Shown here: in pieces, positions 18,213-27,803 of the stretch
Layout: every line of letters starts with the position of its first letter
How positions within the stretch are numbered: the stretch's first letter is position 1
Assembly (NCBI GenBank): GCA_019468145.1
Contig: JAHXDM010000010.1
Span: forward strand, 124,001-188,000
DNA: 64,000 nt
DNA from: Rickettsia endosymbiont of Bradysia coprophila
Lineage (GTDB): Bacteria; Pseudomonadota; Alphaproteobacteria; Rickettsiales; Rickettsiaceae
Direction of reading: 5' to 3'
Made by a program: the position numbers and the translations under genes
Notes under the pieces: generated by a model
Told to the model about the DNA's origin: nothing
Seen by the model: only the letters and a program-made list of their open reading frames with translations
The model's database searches: none

Positions 18213-18665
18213 TTAATAATTTTTAATTATTACTTCATACGAAATTTTCCTTTGCTCCGGCATAGAATATTTAACATCTACAGTACTGATGTTAAACCCT
18301 TTATAGAGATCTATGATAAACGGTGTGTCACTGTTAGAAATCATCAGTTTAACCCCTTTACTATCTAGCTCTTTGGCAAAATCTCGTAGCCTGATTTGTT
18401 CATTTTCATCAAATGGTAATATGGTATAAAATTTTTCACCTGATTGATGATACGGTGGATCAAAATAAACAAAATCATTTGCTTTAGGAGTGATAAAGGA
18501 GAAGTCAGTTGCATAAATAAAAGTATCCACTAAAAAACTGCTACTTTGGTGTAATCTTTGATCAATATCAGATTTGTTATAGTTTTTTGTAGAAAAAGAT
18601 AGCGCCAATTTACCATCTTTCTTTATTCGGTAGATACCTTTAAAAGCATAGCGGGTAAGATATAT
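18213..18665 (-). pseudogene. DNA adenine methylase (Dam/D12 class), 5' end removed by IS481
   Basis: The surviving 3' part keeps the catalytic motif DPPY (in FVYFDPPYHQSGEKF) and the D12-class end LMISNSDTPFI, then EQRKISYEVIIKNY. The SAM-binding motif near the N-terminus is gone: the open frame's first five codons, including its ATG at 18678-18680, come from the IS481 end. Full-length relatives are about 270 residues; here about 150 remain. The missing part is not found beyond the IS, so a deletion followed the insertion. Adenine methylases are frequent cargo of these elements. Probably inactive. Confidence 0.75.
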
Positions 18666-19868
18666 TGTATTAGTTGACATTTGATCTTACATTTAATAAA
18701 AATAATGTATAAAAAATACAGATAAAAAAATGGAAGGTCACAATGAACTTAAATCAAAAAATAATAAAGCCCAAACTAGGGTTATTAGGGCTAGCAAAGA
18801 GTTTAGGCAATGTATCAGCAGCATGTAAGGCTATGGGATATAGTAGAGATAGTTACTATAGATTTCAAGAATTATATGAAACTGGAGGAGAAGAAGCCCT
18901 ATACGAAATAAGTCGGAAGAAGCCCATAATAGCTAATAGAGTAGATCCACGTGTGGAGAAAGCAGTTGTGGATATGGCTGTAGAATATCCAGCATATGGG
19001 CAACTGAGAGTATCAAATGAGCTTAAGAAGACAGGTGTTCTTGTATCACCTGGTGGGGTAAGATCAATTTGGTTGCGTAATGATTTAAACAATATCAATA
19101 AAAGGCTTAAAGCATTAGAAGCTAAGATGGCTCAAGATGGTATTGTTCTTACCGAAGCCCAGTTACAAGTATTAGAGAAGCGTCGTAATGAGAAAGAAGC
19201 CCATGGTGAGATAGAAACGCAGCATCCCAGGTTATTTAGGGTGCCAGGATACATATTATGTTGGCAACTTTAAAGGTATAGGTAAGGTTTATTCTGAGGT
19301 CTTTATCGACAGCTATACCAGAGTAGCAGATGCTAAACTATATACTGAGAAAACAGCGATGACGAGTGCTGATATGCTCAATGATCGGATATTACCATGG
19401 TATGAGGAGCAAGGGATACCTATCTTACGTATCCTTACTGATCGGGGGAGCGAATATAAAGGCAATATAGAGCATCATGCTTTTGAGTTATTCTTAAGCA
19501 TCGAAGGTATAGAACATACTGTTACTCGCGCTTACTCGCCTCAAACCAATGGTATGTGTGAGCGTTTTAACAAAACTATGAAACAGGAATTCTTTGATAC
19601 AGCTATGCGAAAAAAGATTTATACATCCCTTGAAGATTTACAGCTAGATCTTGATATTTGGTTAGAGTATTACAATCATGAAAGGCCACATTCAGGAAAA
19701 TATTGTTATGGTAAAACCCCTATGCAAACTTTTCAAGATAGTAAAAAATTAGCTGTTGAAAAGAATAATGAAATCTTGTACCTTGAATATATATCTGACA
19801 GTCAAAATTTAACTGACAATCAGGTGCAAAATTTATAGTGTCTGTAAGATCAAATCTTGACTTCTACA
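18666..19868 (+). mobile_element. IS481-family element, copy 1 (1203 bp)
   Basis: The ends start TGTA on both sides and share ATTTGATCTTACA at inner positions of a 26-bp imperfect inverted repeat. It is almost identical to copy 2 at 24794-25993. No target duplication is seen (left flank ATATAT, right flank TTTTTAC), and the dam gene on its left lacks its other half. The site has therefore undergone deletion or recombination since insertion. Confidence 0.85.
18743..19838 (+). pseudogene. IS481 transposase, copy 1, frameshifted
   Basis: Compared with the intact copy at 24857-25963, it has an extra C near 19225-19227 (CATCCCAGG against CATCCAGG) that ends the first frame at 19273; the integrase half continues in another frame to 19838. 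Two further one-base differences lie near the 5' end (an A-run near 18725 and GGG near 18789). The catalytic residues in LTDRGSEY and [15 protein letters not shown] are still readable. Near identity to copy 2 means inactivation is very recent, or these are homopolymer errors. Confidence 0.8.
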
Positions 19869-20063
19869 TTTTTACAGCTCTTTAGATTTCCTGACAAAAA
19901 TCTGTGCAAACTGATCAAAAATCCTCTGTACTCCTCAAAATAATGCTGATATCTCTGCTGATGATGCGACGCTAATGAGTATCAAGCACAGAAGTTAAAT
20001 TAACCGCGAAGTTACGTTTTAACCTCCATGCTACCATTTTTTAACAAACAGTAGAGGCATTTT

Positions 20064-21026
20064 ATGACAGAAAACGTTAAAAATCAACAACAAGAGCAAA
20101 ATCAAACTGCAGAAAAAGGTTGGATCGTTAAACTTGCTCCAATATTTGCCACACTGATTCCAGCATCTAAGCCTAGTGCTGACGTAAGTGGCTATCATGA
20201 GCATTATGTTGATATTACTGAATTTAAAAAAATGGAATTAGAATTGCAAAAAACAAAAGAAAAGTTACAAACAGCGGAGCTATCTAAAATAAACTTAATC
20301 AAGAACGTGAGTCATAGTATTAATGTTCCTTGTAATGGAATTTTGGAACAAGTGACTAGGCTTTATGAAATGGAGCAAAATCTTGAAGTAAAAAACCATT
20401 GGGCTAGTATCCTGGATTGTGCTAAAGCACTACTAGATTATTCTCATAATGTACATGAATTTTTTACAGCTAACGCCGGTTTAACTTCTATAGTTTTAAA
20501 AGCATTTAACCCAAAGAAATTAGTAGAACAATCAATAGCTAAAGCTGGAGCCGCAGCCTTGAATAAGGGAATACGACTTGTGTCTAATATTCATTATGAA
20601 ATGCCAGAGGTTTTGGTAGGTGATAGTTACCGCTTGCAAGCAATATTGGATCAGCTAATTTGTAATAGTATCAAATTTACTGAAGAAGGTATGGTGGTAA
20701 TTACTGCTAATCTATTTCCTGCGAGAAGACTAAGCGAAGATGAAAATGATTTTAATATTTTAGAACAAGATGATAGAGATCGGATATTACAATTTATTGT
20801 CCATGATACTGGCATTGGCATCTCTCCAGAAAAACAGCAACATATTTGTGAAGAGCTCGGTAATCTTAATTCTGCTACCCAGTGTAAAGAACTAGGGTTA
20901 GGATTAATATTTGTGAGACAGCTAATCCACGAAATGAACGGTGCAATTGAATTATCAAGTGAAGAAGGTAAAACCACTACTGCCCTGTGTAAAATACCGG
21001 TGCAATTGCCAAACAGTACTGATTAG
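20064..21026 (+). CDS. Soluble histidine kinase of the mobile island
   Basis: The 320-residue protein has a dimerisation/phosphoacceptor part with KNVSHSINVPCNGIL (His84) and an HATPase domain: N box DQLICNSIKFTEEG with Asn201, G1 box HDTGIGIS with Asp248, and G2 box GLGLIFVRQLI. The start shows a PAS-end-like YVDITEFKKMELELQ coiled coil. No membrane segment and no receiver domain are present, and the H box differs from the usual SHEIRTPLNGI, so its signal and partner are unknown. Histidine kinases are known RAGE cargo. It is 139 bp upstream of the second ATPase. The last bases of this gene recur as a fossil upstream of the first ATPase at 4008-4045. Confidence 0.8.
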   Translation: MTENVKNQQQEQNQTAEKGWIVKLAPIFATLIPASKPSADVSGYHEHYVDITEFKKMELELQKTKEKLQTAELSKINLIKNVSHSINVPCNGILEQVTRLYEMEQNLEVKNHWASILDCAKALLDYSHNVHEFFTANAGLTSIVLKAFNPKKLVEQSIAKAGAAALNKGIRLVSNIHYEMPEVLVGDSYRLQAILDQLICNSIKFTEEGMVVITANLFPARRLSEDENDFNILEQDDRDRILQFIVHDTGIGISPEKQQHICEELGNLNSATQCKELGLGLIFVRQLIHEMNGAIELSSEEGKTTTALCKIPVQLPNSTD

Positions 21027-21110
21027 TTAGACTACAACATGGCTGAGCCTTACAAACTTACAGCAATAAATTATTTGCTTAAATTACTTAGTGGTCTAAT
21101 TTATTTATGC

Positions 21111-21116
21111 TATAAT
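21111..21116 (+). promoter_or_regulatory. Putative -10 box TATAAT of the second AAA-ATPase gene
   Basis: The same TATAAT and surrounding 40 bp are found before copy 1 (4130-4135), 50 bp from the start codon in both. No clear -35 box is seen. Confidence 0.45.
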
Positions 21117-21165
21117 TTGTTATAGTTTAAAGACCTAGAATAATTTTTAAATATAATCCACTAAT

Positions 21166-23019
21166 ATGACAGTTAACCTTTCTGATATTAATTCAATAGA
21201 TCAAGCTATTACCTCATTCCCAGTCGGTAATAAGCCACCTAGAATGCTAGTAGGGACTGATGAATTCTATGATTTAGTAGTTAATAGTGATGTATTTGTT
21301 GATAAAAGCCTAATGATTATGGAAGTACTCCAAGATAGTGGTAAAGTGATTCTCATTACTCGTCCAAGGCGCTGGGGTAAGAGCTTGAATATGAATATGC
21401 TCCAGAAATTCTTTGAAATAGAAGTGGATCAATATGGTAATCGTTTATCGCTCGAGCAAAGGGTTAATGATAAATTGTTTGTTGGCGGTGAAATAGATTT
21501 AGGATTAGCGACCGGTAGGAAGAAGTTACTTAAACAACTACAAATAGCACAATACCCAGATGTTATCGCTGAATATCAAGGTCAATTCCCAGTAATCTCC
21601 ATAAACTTTAAAGATGTTAAAGGTAGTAGTTACCAGGAGATAGAGAATGGAATAAGACGGCAAATTATAGGTCTATTCTTACAGCACCAATATTTAGAGC
21701 GGTATATAAGAGAAAATACAGGGGTACTACAAGATGTGCAAAAAAAGGAGCTGAAGAAATACTTTACAGGGGAACTTGATACAGATGATCTAAAAAGTAG
21801 TTTAAAATTTTTAAGTGAATTACTTTTTATGCATTTTGGTCAAAAAGTTTACATACTAATCGATGAATATGATACACCGATCAATAGTGCCTATATTGAA
21901 TTTGGTGACCAGCCAAAAGAATTTGAAAATGTGCTAAAAATATTCCGTGGTATGTTTGGTAGCGCCCTAAAAACCAACCCATACTTAGAAAAAGGCGTAA
22001 TTACTGGTATATTACGAGTTGCTAAAGCTAACTTGTTCTCAGATTTAAACAATGTAAGTGAATATACTTTATTAGATGAAGATTTTTCTAAGTTCTATGG
22101 TTTTACTCAAGATGAAGTAGATGGGTTACTTACAAAAGTCCCAACAAATACTGATCCAGAGAAGATTAAAGATTGGTATAATGGCTACACATTTGGTGGA
22201 GAAATTATCTATAATCCATGGTCAATAATGCAGTGTTTAGCGCATAAAGGTCAACTTGATCACTACTGGCTAGATAGTGGGGGAACTTCACTTGTTGATA
22301 AAGCACTGCTATCTGATGAAATGCAAGAAGATCTACAAAACTTAATTACGGGTAAAAATATTACTTCAACTATCGTTAAACAAATAAGTTTTGCTGACAT
22401 TAATAAACCAGTAGGATTATTAAGCTTGTTACTATTTAGTGGGTATTTAAACCCTAATGCCAAAAATCCAGAAGAAAATATTTATGAGTTATCAATACCA
22501 AATAAAGAAGTGCGGTATATATATAATACTCGAATGTTGCAATGGGTTACTGATCAGCTAAAAATTGACAGTTCTAGGTATTATTCCTTTGTTAGCTTAT
22601 TACCTGCATGCCGTATAGAGGAATTTAAGGAGAAACTACAAAAATTGTTGTTAAATGCCACGAGTTTTCACCAGACAGGGATTGCACGAGCTGAGCTATT
22701 TTACAGCGGCTTTATGCTTGGTTTAATTAATATGCTTGCATCAGATTATATTATAGAAAGTGAGCGAGAAACCGGCAGTGGTAGGGCTGATATTGTCTTA
22801 GTTCCTCAAGTAGGTAAGGCTGATAATGCTATTATTATTGAGTATAAGGTATCTAAAGCGGCAGAAGAGCTAGAATCCGTAGCTAAATCTGGTTTAGCCC
22901 AGATCAATGATAAGAGATATGATACTAAAATTAAGGAACATAAACACGTTAAAAAGATCATAAAGATCTCCATGGCCTTCTGTGGTAAGGAAGTTGCCAT
23001 GCAGTATCAAGTTGACTGA
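21166..23019 (+). CDS. AAA-ATPase-like / PD-(D/E)XK nuclease family protein, copy 2
   Basis: 617 residues with the same layout as the protein at 4185-6026: TRPRRWGKS at 65-73, Walker B ILIDEYD near 230, and a nuclease core GSGRAD (537-542) then IIIEYK with Glu559. The two proteins agree closely in the ATPase core and C-terminus and differ most around residues 160-200 and 470-510. That pattern suggests a conserved machine with a variable recognition surface (inference). Its last 13 bp overlap the end of the convergent gene at 23007. Here it sits inside the conjugative island, which suggests that the island brought the family in. Confidence 0.85.
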   Translation: MTVNLSDINSIDQAITSFPVGNKPPRMLVGTDEFYDLVVNSDVFVDKSLMIMEVLQDSGKVILITRPRRWGKSLNMNMLQKFFEIEVDQYGNRLSLEQRVNDKLFVGGEIDLGLATGRKKLLKQLQIAQYPDVIAEYQGQFPVISINFKDVKGSSYQEIENGIRRQIIGLFLQHQYLERYIRENTGVLQDVQKKELKKYFTGELDTDDLKSSLKFLSELLFMHFGQKVYILIDEYDTPINSAYIEFGDQPKEFENVLKIFRGMFGSALKTNPYLEKGVITGILRVAKANLFSDLNNVSEYTLLDEDFSKFYGFTQDEVDGLLTKVPTNTDPEKIKDWYNGYTFGGEIIYNPWSIMQCLAHKGQLDHYWLDSGGTSLVDKALLSDEMQEDLQNLITGKNITSTIVKQISFADINKPVGLLSLLLFSGYLNPNAKNPEENIYELSIPNKEVRYIYNTRMLQWVTDQLKIDSSRYYSFVSLLPACRIEEFKEKLQKLLLNATSFHQTGIARAELFYSGFMLGLINMLASDYIIESERETGSGRADIVLVPQVGKADNAIIIEYKVSKAAEELESVAKSGLAQINDKRYDTKIKEHKHVKKIIKISMAFCGKEVAMQYQVD

Positions 23020-23294
23020 CGGTTTTTTATAATCCTGTGCTTTTTAGCTAATAATTTACGGGGATCTAGCGTGGTTTTAGCTAATTGTATCAACTCCTTT
23101 AACATAGAGTGTTGTTTATTTTGCTCATTCATAGCAAAGAGTAGGAATCCTGCCAGAAGCTGATCATCAATAGTCATGGCATTACAACTATTAACGATTT
23201 CTAATAAGTCCTCTCTGCGGGTTATCAGTACTTTCTGTTTTTTCTCCTCAATTTTCTTCAGTTTTTCTAGTGCGGTTATCGGGTCTCTTGACAT
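23007..23294 (-). CDS. Small helical protein, possibly TraC/TraD-like conjugation accessory
   Basis: 95 residues, basic and helical: ALEKLKKIEEKKQKVLITRR, then SIDD-like TIDDQLLAGFLLFAMNEQ, and a basic end. In size, composition and neighbourhood it resembles the small Tra accessory proteins of Ti-type systems, but the match is not decisive. It is read leftwards like traD at 26942 and may have belonged to the same transcript before the IS insertions. Its 3' end overlaps the convergent ATPase gene by 13 bp. Confidence 0.4.
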   Translation of the reverse strand: MSRDPITALEKLKKIEEKKQKVLITRREDLLEIVNSCNAMTIDDQLLAGFLLFAMNEQNKQHSMLKELIQLAKTTLDPRKLLAKKHRIIKNRQST

Positions 23295-23652
23295 AGTATA
23301 TGTTCCTATATTTTAATAAAATAATCAATAATATTTTGGCACAACTTAGTATATATAATAGTACAATCTATGTCAAGAAAAAGACCTAACTAATAGAGAA
23401 AATACTACATATTTTGTCCAAGAAAGTTGCTTTTGTTCTGCTAGAAAACTATAAGATTAGTTCCGTGTTGATAGGATAAAATGCTGGTTCAAAGAAAAAG
23501 TTTTTAAAGTTTGTTATACACTATACCGTCTACCCTCCCCTTACTTAGAATTTACTTGAGATTTAGATAAGATCTTATAATAAATAACGCTAGTAAGTAG
23601 CTAAAAACATGTAACATAATTACCGTAAATTATCTAATAAATAGTATAAATA

Positions 23653-23705
23653 AAGTACATTTTTGTACTTTATTATTTGACTATAATTGCGCTCTATTGT
23701 ACAAT
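23653..23705 (+). promoter_or_regulatory. Promoter with an upstream hairpin or operator
   Basis: TTGACT (23677-23682), a 17-base spacer and TACAAT (23700-23705) make a good sigma-70 type promoter for the gene at 23728. Just upstream, AAAGTACA and TGTACTTT (23653-23672) form an 8-bp inverted repeat that could be an operator or a terminator of upstream transcription. The rest of 23295-23652 shows no gene. Confidence 0.6.
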
Positions 23706-23727
23706 AGGCTGTATGGAGGAATAAACT

Positions 23728-24234
23728 TTGTACGATGTTTTTATTTCAACTGACAAGGTTAATAATATGACTAATATACATTATAACAATTTATTGAAGC
23801 TCGAAGAATTACAAAAGGAATATTCGCAATACGAAGAAAAAATAAGAGAGAAACATGAATATTCTAACCGGCAAAAGGCACAAATGACTTATGCTCAAAA
23901 CTTAATGAATCTATCTCTTGCCCAGTACCAAGATAAATTTTGTCTGAAATATACCAAGGAAGATCATCAAGCGATGCTCATCCAACAGAAGGAAATATGC
24001 AAAAGGTTGGCAAGTATCATCCTGGAAAATAATCTTGAGATCACAAAATATTTCCACAAATTACGCGAATTAAATATGGCATCACAGGATTATCACTATC
24101 TGTTAGTTCTGTCCCACTATGCCAAAGAAATCTTGCAATTAAGACAAGAAATTGCAAAACTTAAGCCAAGAATAAGTGCACTAAACTCTGATATAGCCTT
24201 GTATCTTGATATTGTCTTTAGTGAGAAACTATAA
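23728..24234 (+). CDS. Hypothetical coiled-coil protein, 168 residues
   Basis: Not recognised. Nearly all helix, with heptad-like Leu/Ile/Glu patterns (LLKLEELQKEYSQYEEKIRE, then ILQLRQEIAKLKPRISALNS), so probably a coiled-coil protein. The TTG start at 23728 is favoured because GGAGG stands 9 bases upstream and a good promoter ends 22 bp before it; an ATG at 23767 with AAGG upstream is the alternative (155 residues). It is likely island cargo. It is followed at once by the IS110 element, with no terminator seen. Confidence 0.5.
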   Translation: MYDVFISTDKVNNMTNIHYNNLLKLEELQKEYSQYEEKIREKHEYSNRQKAQMTYAQNLMNLSLAQYQDKFCLKYTKEDHQAMLIQQKEICKRLASIILENNLEITKYFHKLRELNMASQDYHYLLVLSHYAKEILQLRQEIAKLKPRISALNSDIALYLDIVFSEKL

Positions 24235-24239
24235 GATAC

Positions 24240-24440
24240 TTAAGGGCACTTAAGTAAGAAGGCTAGATATACTGTGTATAGCCTTAGGACAAAGATCCTG
24301 TCGTTTAGATAAGTAACTAGCCTTCATCTACTCATTGAAGATCGGACGGTGTCTTAGGTCTTGAAGTTTACACCAATGAACCTGTATTTACAAGGTTGGT
24401 CTTTGAGTATTTTATTAATTATTAACATAAATAGTATTAT
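24240..24440 (+). ncRNA. Candidate bridge RNA region of the IS110 element
   Basis: IS110 elements of the IS110 group encode a structured bridge RNA between the left end and the transposase gene. This 200-bp stretch lies there and has hairpins: AAGGCTA (24259-24265) against TAGCCTT (24279-24285), AGGA/TCCT around CAAAGA, and a second TAGCCTT at 24309-24315 that could pair alternatively. Boundaries and guide loops were not determined. Confidence 0.3.
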
Positions 24441-24793
24441 ATGGACAGTATAATTTTAGGTATAGATATTTCTAAACAAACATTTGATGTAGCATTGTTA
24501 ATTAATAACAAAATAAAAACTAAAAAATTTGATAATAATTCCAAAGGTTTTAGTGGGTTAATAGAGTGGTTAAAAACTAAAGAAATTGATACTGCTCATG
24601 CATGTATGGAAGCTACTGGCTCTTATGGCTTAAAGTTAGCTCAATATCTTTATGATAAGAATTTTAAAGTTAGTGTAGTAAACCCTGCTCGTATCAAAGG
24701 TTTGCAATGAGCAAACTTTGTCGTGTTAAAACTGATAAAGTAGATAGCGAATTAATAGCCCAATTTTGTATAGCAATGAAGCCTGACCTTTGG

Positions 24794-25993
24794 TGTATTA
24801 GTTGACATTTGATCTTACATTTAATAAAAATAATGTATAAAAAATACAGATAAAAAATGGAAGGTCACAATGAACTTAAATCAAAAAATAATAAAGCCCA
24901 AACTAGGGTTATTAGGCTAGCAAAGAGTTTAGGCAATGTATCAGCAGCATGTAAGGCTATGGGATATAGTAGAGATAGTTACTATAGATTTCAAGAATTA
25001 TATGAAACTGGAGGAGAAGAAGCCCTATACGAAATAAGTCGGAAGAAGCCCATAATAGCTAATAGAGTAGATCCACGTGTGGAGAAAGCAGTTGTGGATA
25101 TGGCTGTAGAATATCCAGCATATGGGCAACTGAGAGTATCAAATGAGCTTAAGAAGACAGGTGTTCTTGTATCACCTGGTGGGGTAAGATCAATTTGGTT
25201 GCGTAATGATTTAAACAATATCAATAAAAGGCTTAAAGCATTAGAAGCTAAGATGGCTCAAGATGGTATTGTTCTTACCGAAGCCCAGTTACAAGTATTA
25301 GAGAAGCGTCGTAATGAGAAAGAAGCCCATGGTGAGATAGAAACGCAGCATCCAGGTTATTTAGGGTGCCAGGATACATATTATGTTGGCAATTTTAAAG
25401 GTATAGGTAAGGTTTATTCTCAGGTCTTTATCGACAGCTATACCAGAGTAGCAGATGCTAAACTATATACTGAGAAAACAGCGCTGACGAGTGCTGATAT
25501 GCTCAATGACCGGATATTACCATGGTATGAGGACCAAGGGATACCTATCTTACGTATCCTTACTGATCGGGGGAGCGAATATAAAGGCAATATAGAGCAT
25601 CATGCTTTTGAGTTATTCTTAAGCATCGAAGGTATAGAACATACTGTTACTCGCGCTTACTCGCCTCAAACCAATGGTATGTGTGAGCGTTTTAACAAAA
25701 CTATGAAACAGGAATTCTTTGATACAGCTATGCGAAAAAAGATTTATACATCCCTTGAAGATTTACAGCTAGATCTTGATATTTGGTTAGAGTATTACAA
25801 TCATGAAAGGCCACATTCAGGAAAATATTGTTATGGTAAAACCCCTATGCAAACTTTTCAAGATAGTAAAAAATTAGCTGTTGAAAAGAATAATGAAATC
25901 TTGTACCTTGAATATATATCTGACAGTCAAAATTTAACTGACAATCAGGTGCAAAATTTATAGTGTCTGTAAGATCAAATCTTGACTTCTACA
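24794..25993 (+). mobile_element. IS481-family element, copy 2, intact (1200 bp)
   Basis: Inverted ends begin TGTATTAG on the left and, inverted, TGTAGAAG on the right, and share ATTTGATCTTACA. A perfect 7-bp target duplication CCTTTGG flanks it (24787-24793 and 25994-26000). It is nested inside an IS110 transposase gene, so it arrived later than that element. Confidence 0.95.
24857..25963 (+). CDS. IS481-family transposase, intact
   Basis: 368 residues. An N-terminal helix-turn-helix region ([20 protein letters not shown]) is followed by a linker and an rve integrase core with catalytic residues in [13 protein letters not shown] (Asp), [10 protein letters not shown] (Asp) and [15 protein letters not shown] (Glu). 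The C-terminus has [20 protein letters not shown], typical of this family. It starts at ATG 24857, 63 bp inside the left end. In copy 1 the corresponding gene is frameshifted, so this may be the only active source in the window. Transposition of the nearly identical copies is recent. Confidence 0.93.
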   Translation: MEGHNELKSKNNKAQTRVIRLAKSLGNVSAACKAMGYSRDSYYRFQELYETGGEEALYEISRKKPIIANRVDPRVEKAVVDMAVEYPAYGQLRVSNELKKTGVLVSPGGVRSIWLRNDLNNINKRLKALEAKMAQDGIVLTEAQLQVLEKRRNEKEAHGEIETQHPGYLGCQDTYYVGNFKGIGKVYSQVFIDSYTRVADAKLYTEKTALTSADMLNDRILPWYEDQGIPILRILTDRGSEYKGNIEHHAFELFLSIEGIEHTVTRAYSPQTNGMCERFNKTMKQEFFDTAMRKKIYTSLEDLQLDLDIWLEYYNHERPHSGKYCYGKTPMQTFQDSKKLAVEKNNEILYLEYISDSQNLTDNQVQNL

Positions 25994-26663
25994 CCTTTGG
26001 CAACCACTACCTTCTCATATCCATGAATTACAACAATTGGTAAACCGTTTAGATGCTTTAATTGCCATCAAAAATCAAGAAACTAATCGGTTAGAAGCAT
26101 CATCTGATATAGTTACTGTAAATGTTCAAGCTCATATTAAATTTTTGAATGAACAGATCAAAGAAATAGAACAGCTAATTAGCAATCATATCAAAAACCA
26201 TAAAGAGCTCGATGATAAGGGTACTCTTCTTGCTTCAATTCCAGGAGTAGGAGAAAAAACAATAGCCGTAGTTCTTGCTTTCTTATCTAATATAGAGAAT
26301 TTTGATTCTGTAAAACAAGTAGTAGCATTTGTTGGCCTCAACCCCAAACAGCGTCAATCTGGTACTTCAGTACGGGGAGCTAGTAGAATATCAAAAACAG
26401 GTTGTTCAGATTTACGTAAAGCTTTTTATATGCCTGCTATTGTTTCTCTTAGATTTAATCCAATTGTTAAAGAATTTGCACAGCGCTTAAGTGGTTTAGG
26501 AAAACCTAAAATGCTTATAGTGATAGCTGCAATGCGTAAGTTGTTACATATTATTTACGGAGTACTTAAAAATAAAAACTCCTTTAATGAAAATTTAATT
26601 TAAAATGCAGATAATTTTATAAAAATGTAACAATAAATTTTTATAAAATTCTTAAAAATTTGT

Positions 26664-26892
26664 TGACTCTCAAGACGGTATCTATAAGCAATGTTACGCT
26701 AATGAATATGCTAACGAGTATGGTTATAGTGTTGATGATCAAAACGAGAATAATTTTAATGAACTTGAATTGTCAGAAGAGGCCTTAGATCTATGGCGTA
26801 ATAAATTAGTAGAGATGGAGTTAAGGTTCCTGGAGGAAAATCTACCAATATACTCACATAAATGGATACGCAAATGCAAGCATAAATTATAA
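26664..26892 (+). pseudogene. 5'-truncated coding remnant after the IS110 element
   Basis: An open frame without a start codon encodes about 75 residues (from DSQDGIYKQCYANEYANEYG to LPIYSHKWIRKCKHKL) and ends at a normal stop followed by a good terminator. The composition is protein-like. It appears to be the C-terminus of an island gene whose front was removed by the IS110 insertion. The family is not recognised. Confidence 0.45.
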
Positions 26893-26911
26893 TTATTACC
26901 CCACCCCTAAT

Positions 26912-26942
26912 AAACACAACACTCAAGTAAAGTGTTGTGTTT
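26912..26942. terminator. Bidirectional terminator between the remnant and traD
   Basis: AAACACAACACT (26912-26923) pairs with AGTGTTGTGTTT (26931-26942), a 12-bp perfect stem with a 7-base loop, followed by TTATTT. It lies between convergent reading frames and even reaches the first base of the traD stop region. Confidence 0.75.
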
Positions 26943-27418
26943 TATTTAACAATTTCAATTTGATACTGAATATCCAAAAGTCCGCTTTTTAAAGCAGAGA
27001 TATTAGAAACATAACCGTACCACTCTTCTCGCAAGGCATTCCACTTAAGGCCATGCTGCCTGATATGAGTGCGGATTGACTCGATAGGCTTAGTTTCAAA
27101 CTTCAAGATAACAGCAATCCTAATGTTGTCCTCATGGTCAAGGAGCTCCCGGCCTACTGCAGTCCATTGTTCTTGGATCTCAGGAGTTTTAGCTAACTCT
27201 TGCTTTAACGAAACTAAAGCACCAAACAAACTGTTAGCAGGTAAGTTGTCAATTTCTGCTTTAGCAACCCACCCTCCCACTTGAATTAAATGACGAGTAC
27301 GCATTTTACGTTCTTTAATTTTAAAGTTTATTTCTTCCATAATCAAACGAGCTTTTTTCTGCTGGAGCTTAATTTTTTGCTGAGCAGTTTCAGCATTGTG
27401 TTCAGTGCTACTTAACAT
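26942..27418 (-). CDS. traD: Conjugal transfer protein TraD (Ti type)
   Basis: 158 residues. The middle carries the family hallmark: KERKMRTRHLIQVGGWVAKA, then LPANSLFGALVSLKQELA, as in TraD of Ti plasmids (not the F-type coupling ATPase of that name). It is an accessory protein of relaxosome and transfer. The rest is helical and charged. It is divergent from traA at 27804, the same arrangement as traCDG/traA in Ti plasmids and RAGEs. The frame is intact, but traG and the secretion genes are absent from the window, so transfer from this island alone is unlikely. Confidence 0.75.
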   Translation of the reverse strand: MLSSTEHNAETAQQKIKLQQKKARLIMEEINFKIKERKMRTRHLIQVGGWVAKAEIDNLPANSLFGALVSLKQELAKTPEIQEQWTAVGRELLDHEDNIRIAVILKFETKPIESIRTHIRQHGLKWNALREEWYGYVSNISALKSGLLDIQYQIEIVK

Positions 27419-27803
27419 AATTTTATATCAATAATTTATGTATGCCATGATGCTCAAACTGCTAAGAGCAGTCAAGAGATAGATGCTACTCCCTTAAATT
27501 TTTCTTGAACCAGCAGAAGTAAACTCTAAACCAACACCTCTTACCATCCATTATACTGATCCCCAAAACCTACCTCGCCATAAAATCGTCAACACAAATT
27601 CAGCTGTCTCTAACTGGAGACATAAGACAAAAGTAACGAGCCTAGAGGTTATAGGCTGCATTCAAAGAATCAGGCTATACGCAATATAGAAACTGAAGTT
27701 TCTTGCGATGTGGTTTGCTCTTTGTGCTCGCATCTGCAATTTTTCCATGCTACCCTACCAAGTAATGTAATGCCAGGTTAATATTATCGTGTAGTAGTAA
27801 ACC
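27419..27803. other. Divergent promoter region of traD and traA
   Basis: 385 bp without a gene. It should hold the two divergent promoters and, by analogy with Ti-type systems, the transfer origin near traA. A short inverted repeat GAAACTGAAGTTTC lies near 27689. No nic-site consensus could be recognised by eye. Confidence 0.4.

Larger units (their letters stand above)
24441..26603 (+). pseudogene. IS110-family transposase, split by IS481 and frameshifted
   Basis: The N-terminal DEDD domain begins ILGIDISKQTFDVALL and includes HACMEATGSYG; the C-terminal Transposase_20 part has LASIPGVGEKTIAVVLAFL and VAFVGLNPKQRQSGTSVRG. IS481 copy 2 is inserted at 24794-25993 after the codons for KPDLW. 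Removing it and one CCTTTGG duplication restores continuous reading into QPLPSHIHELQQL. Independently, one T is missing at 24701-24703 (GGTTTGC where GGTTTTGC is needed), which stops the first half at 24710. The intact protein would be about 328 residues. It is doubly inactivated. Confidence 0.88.
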
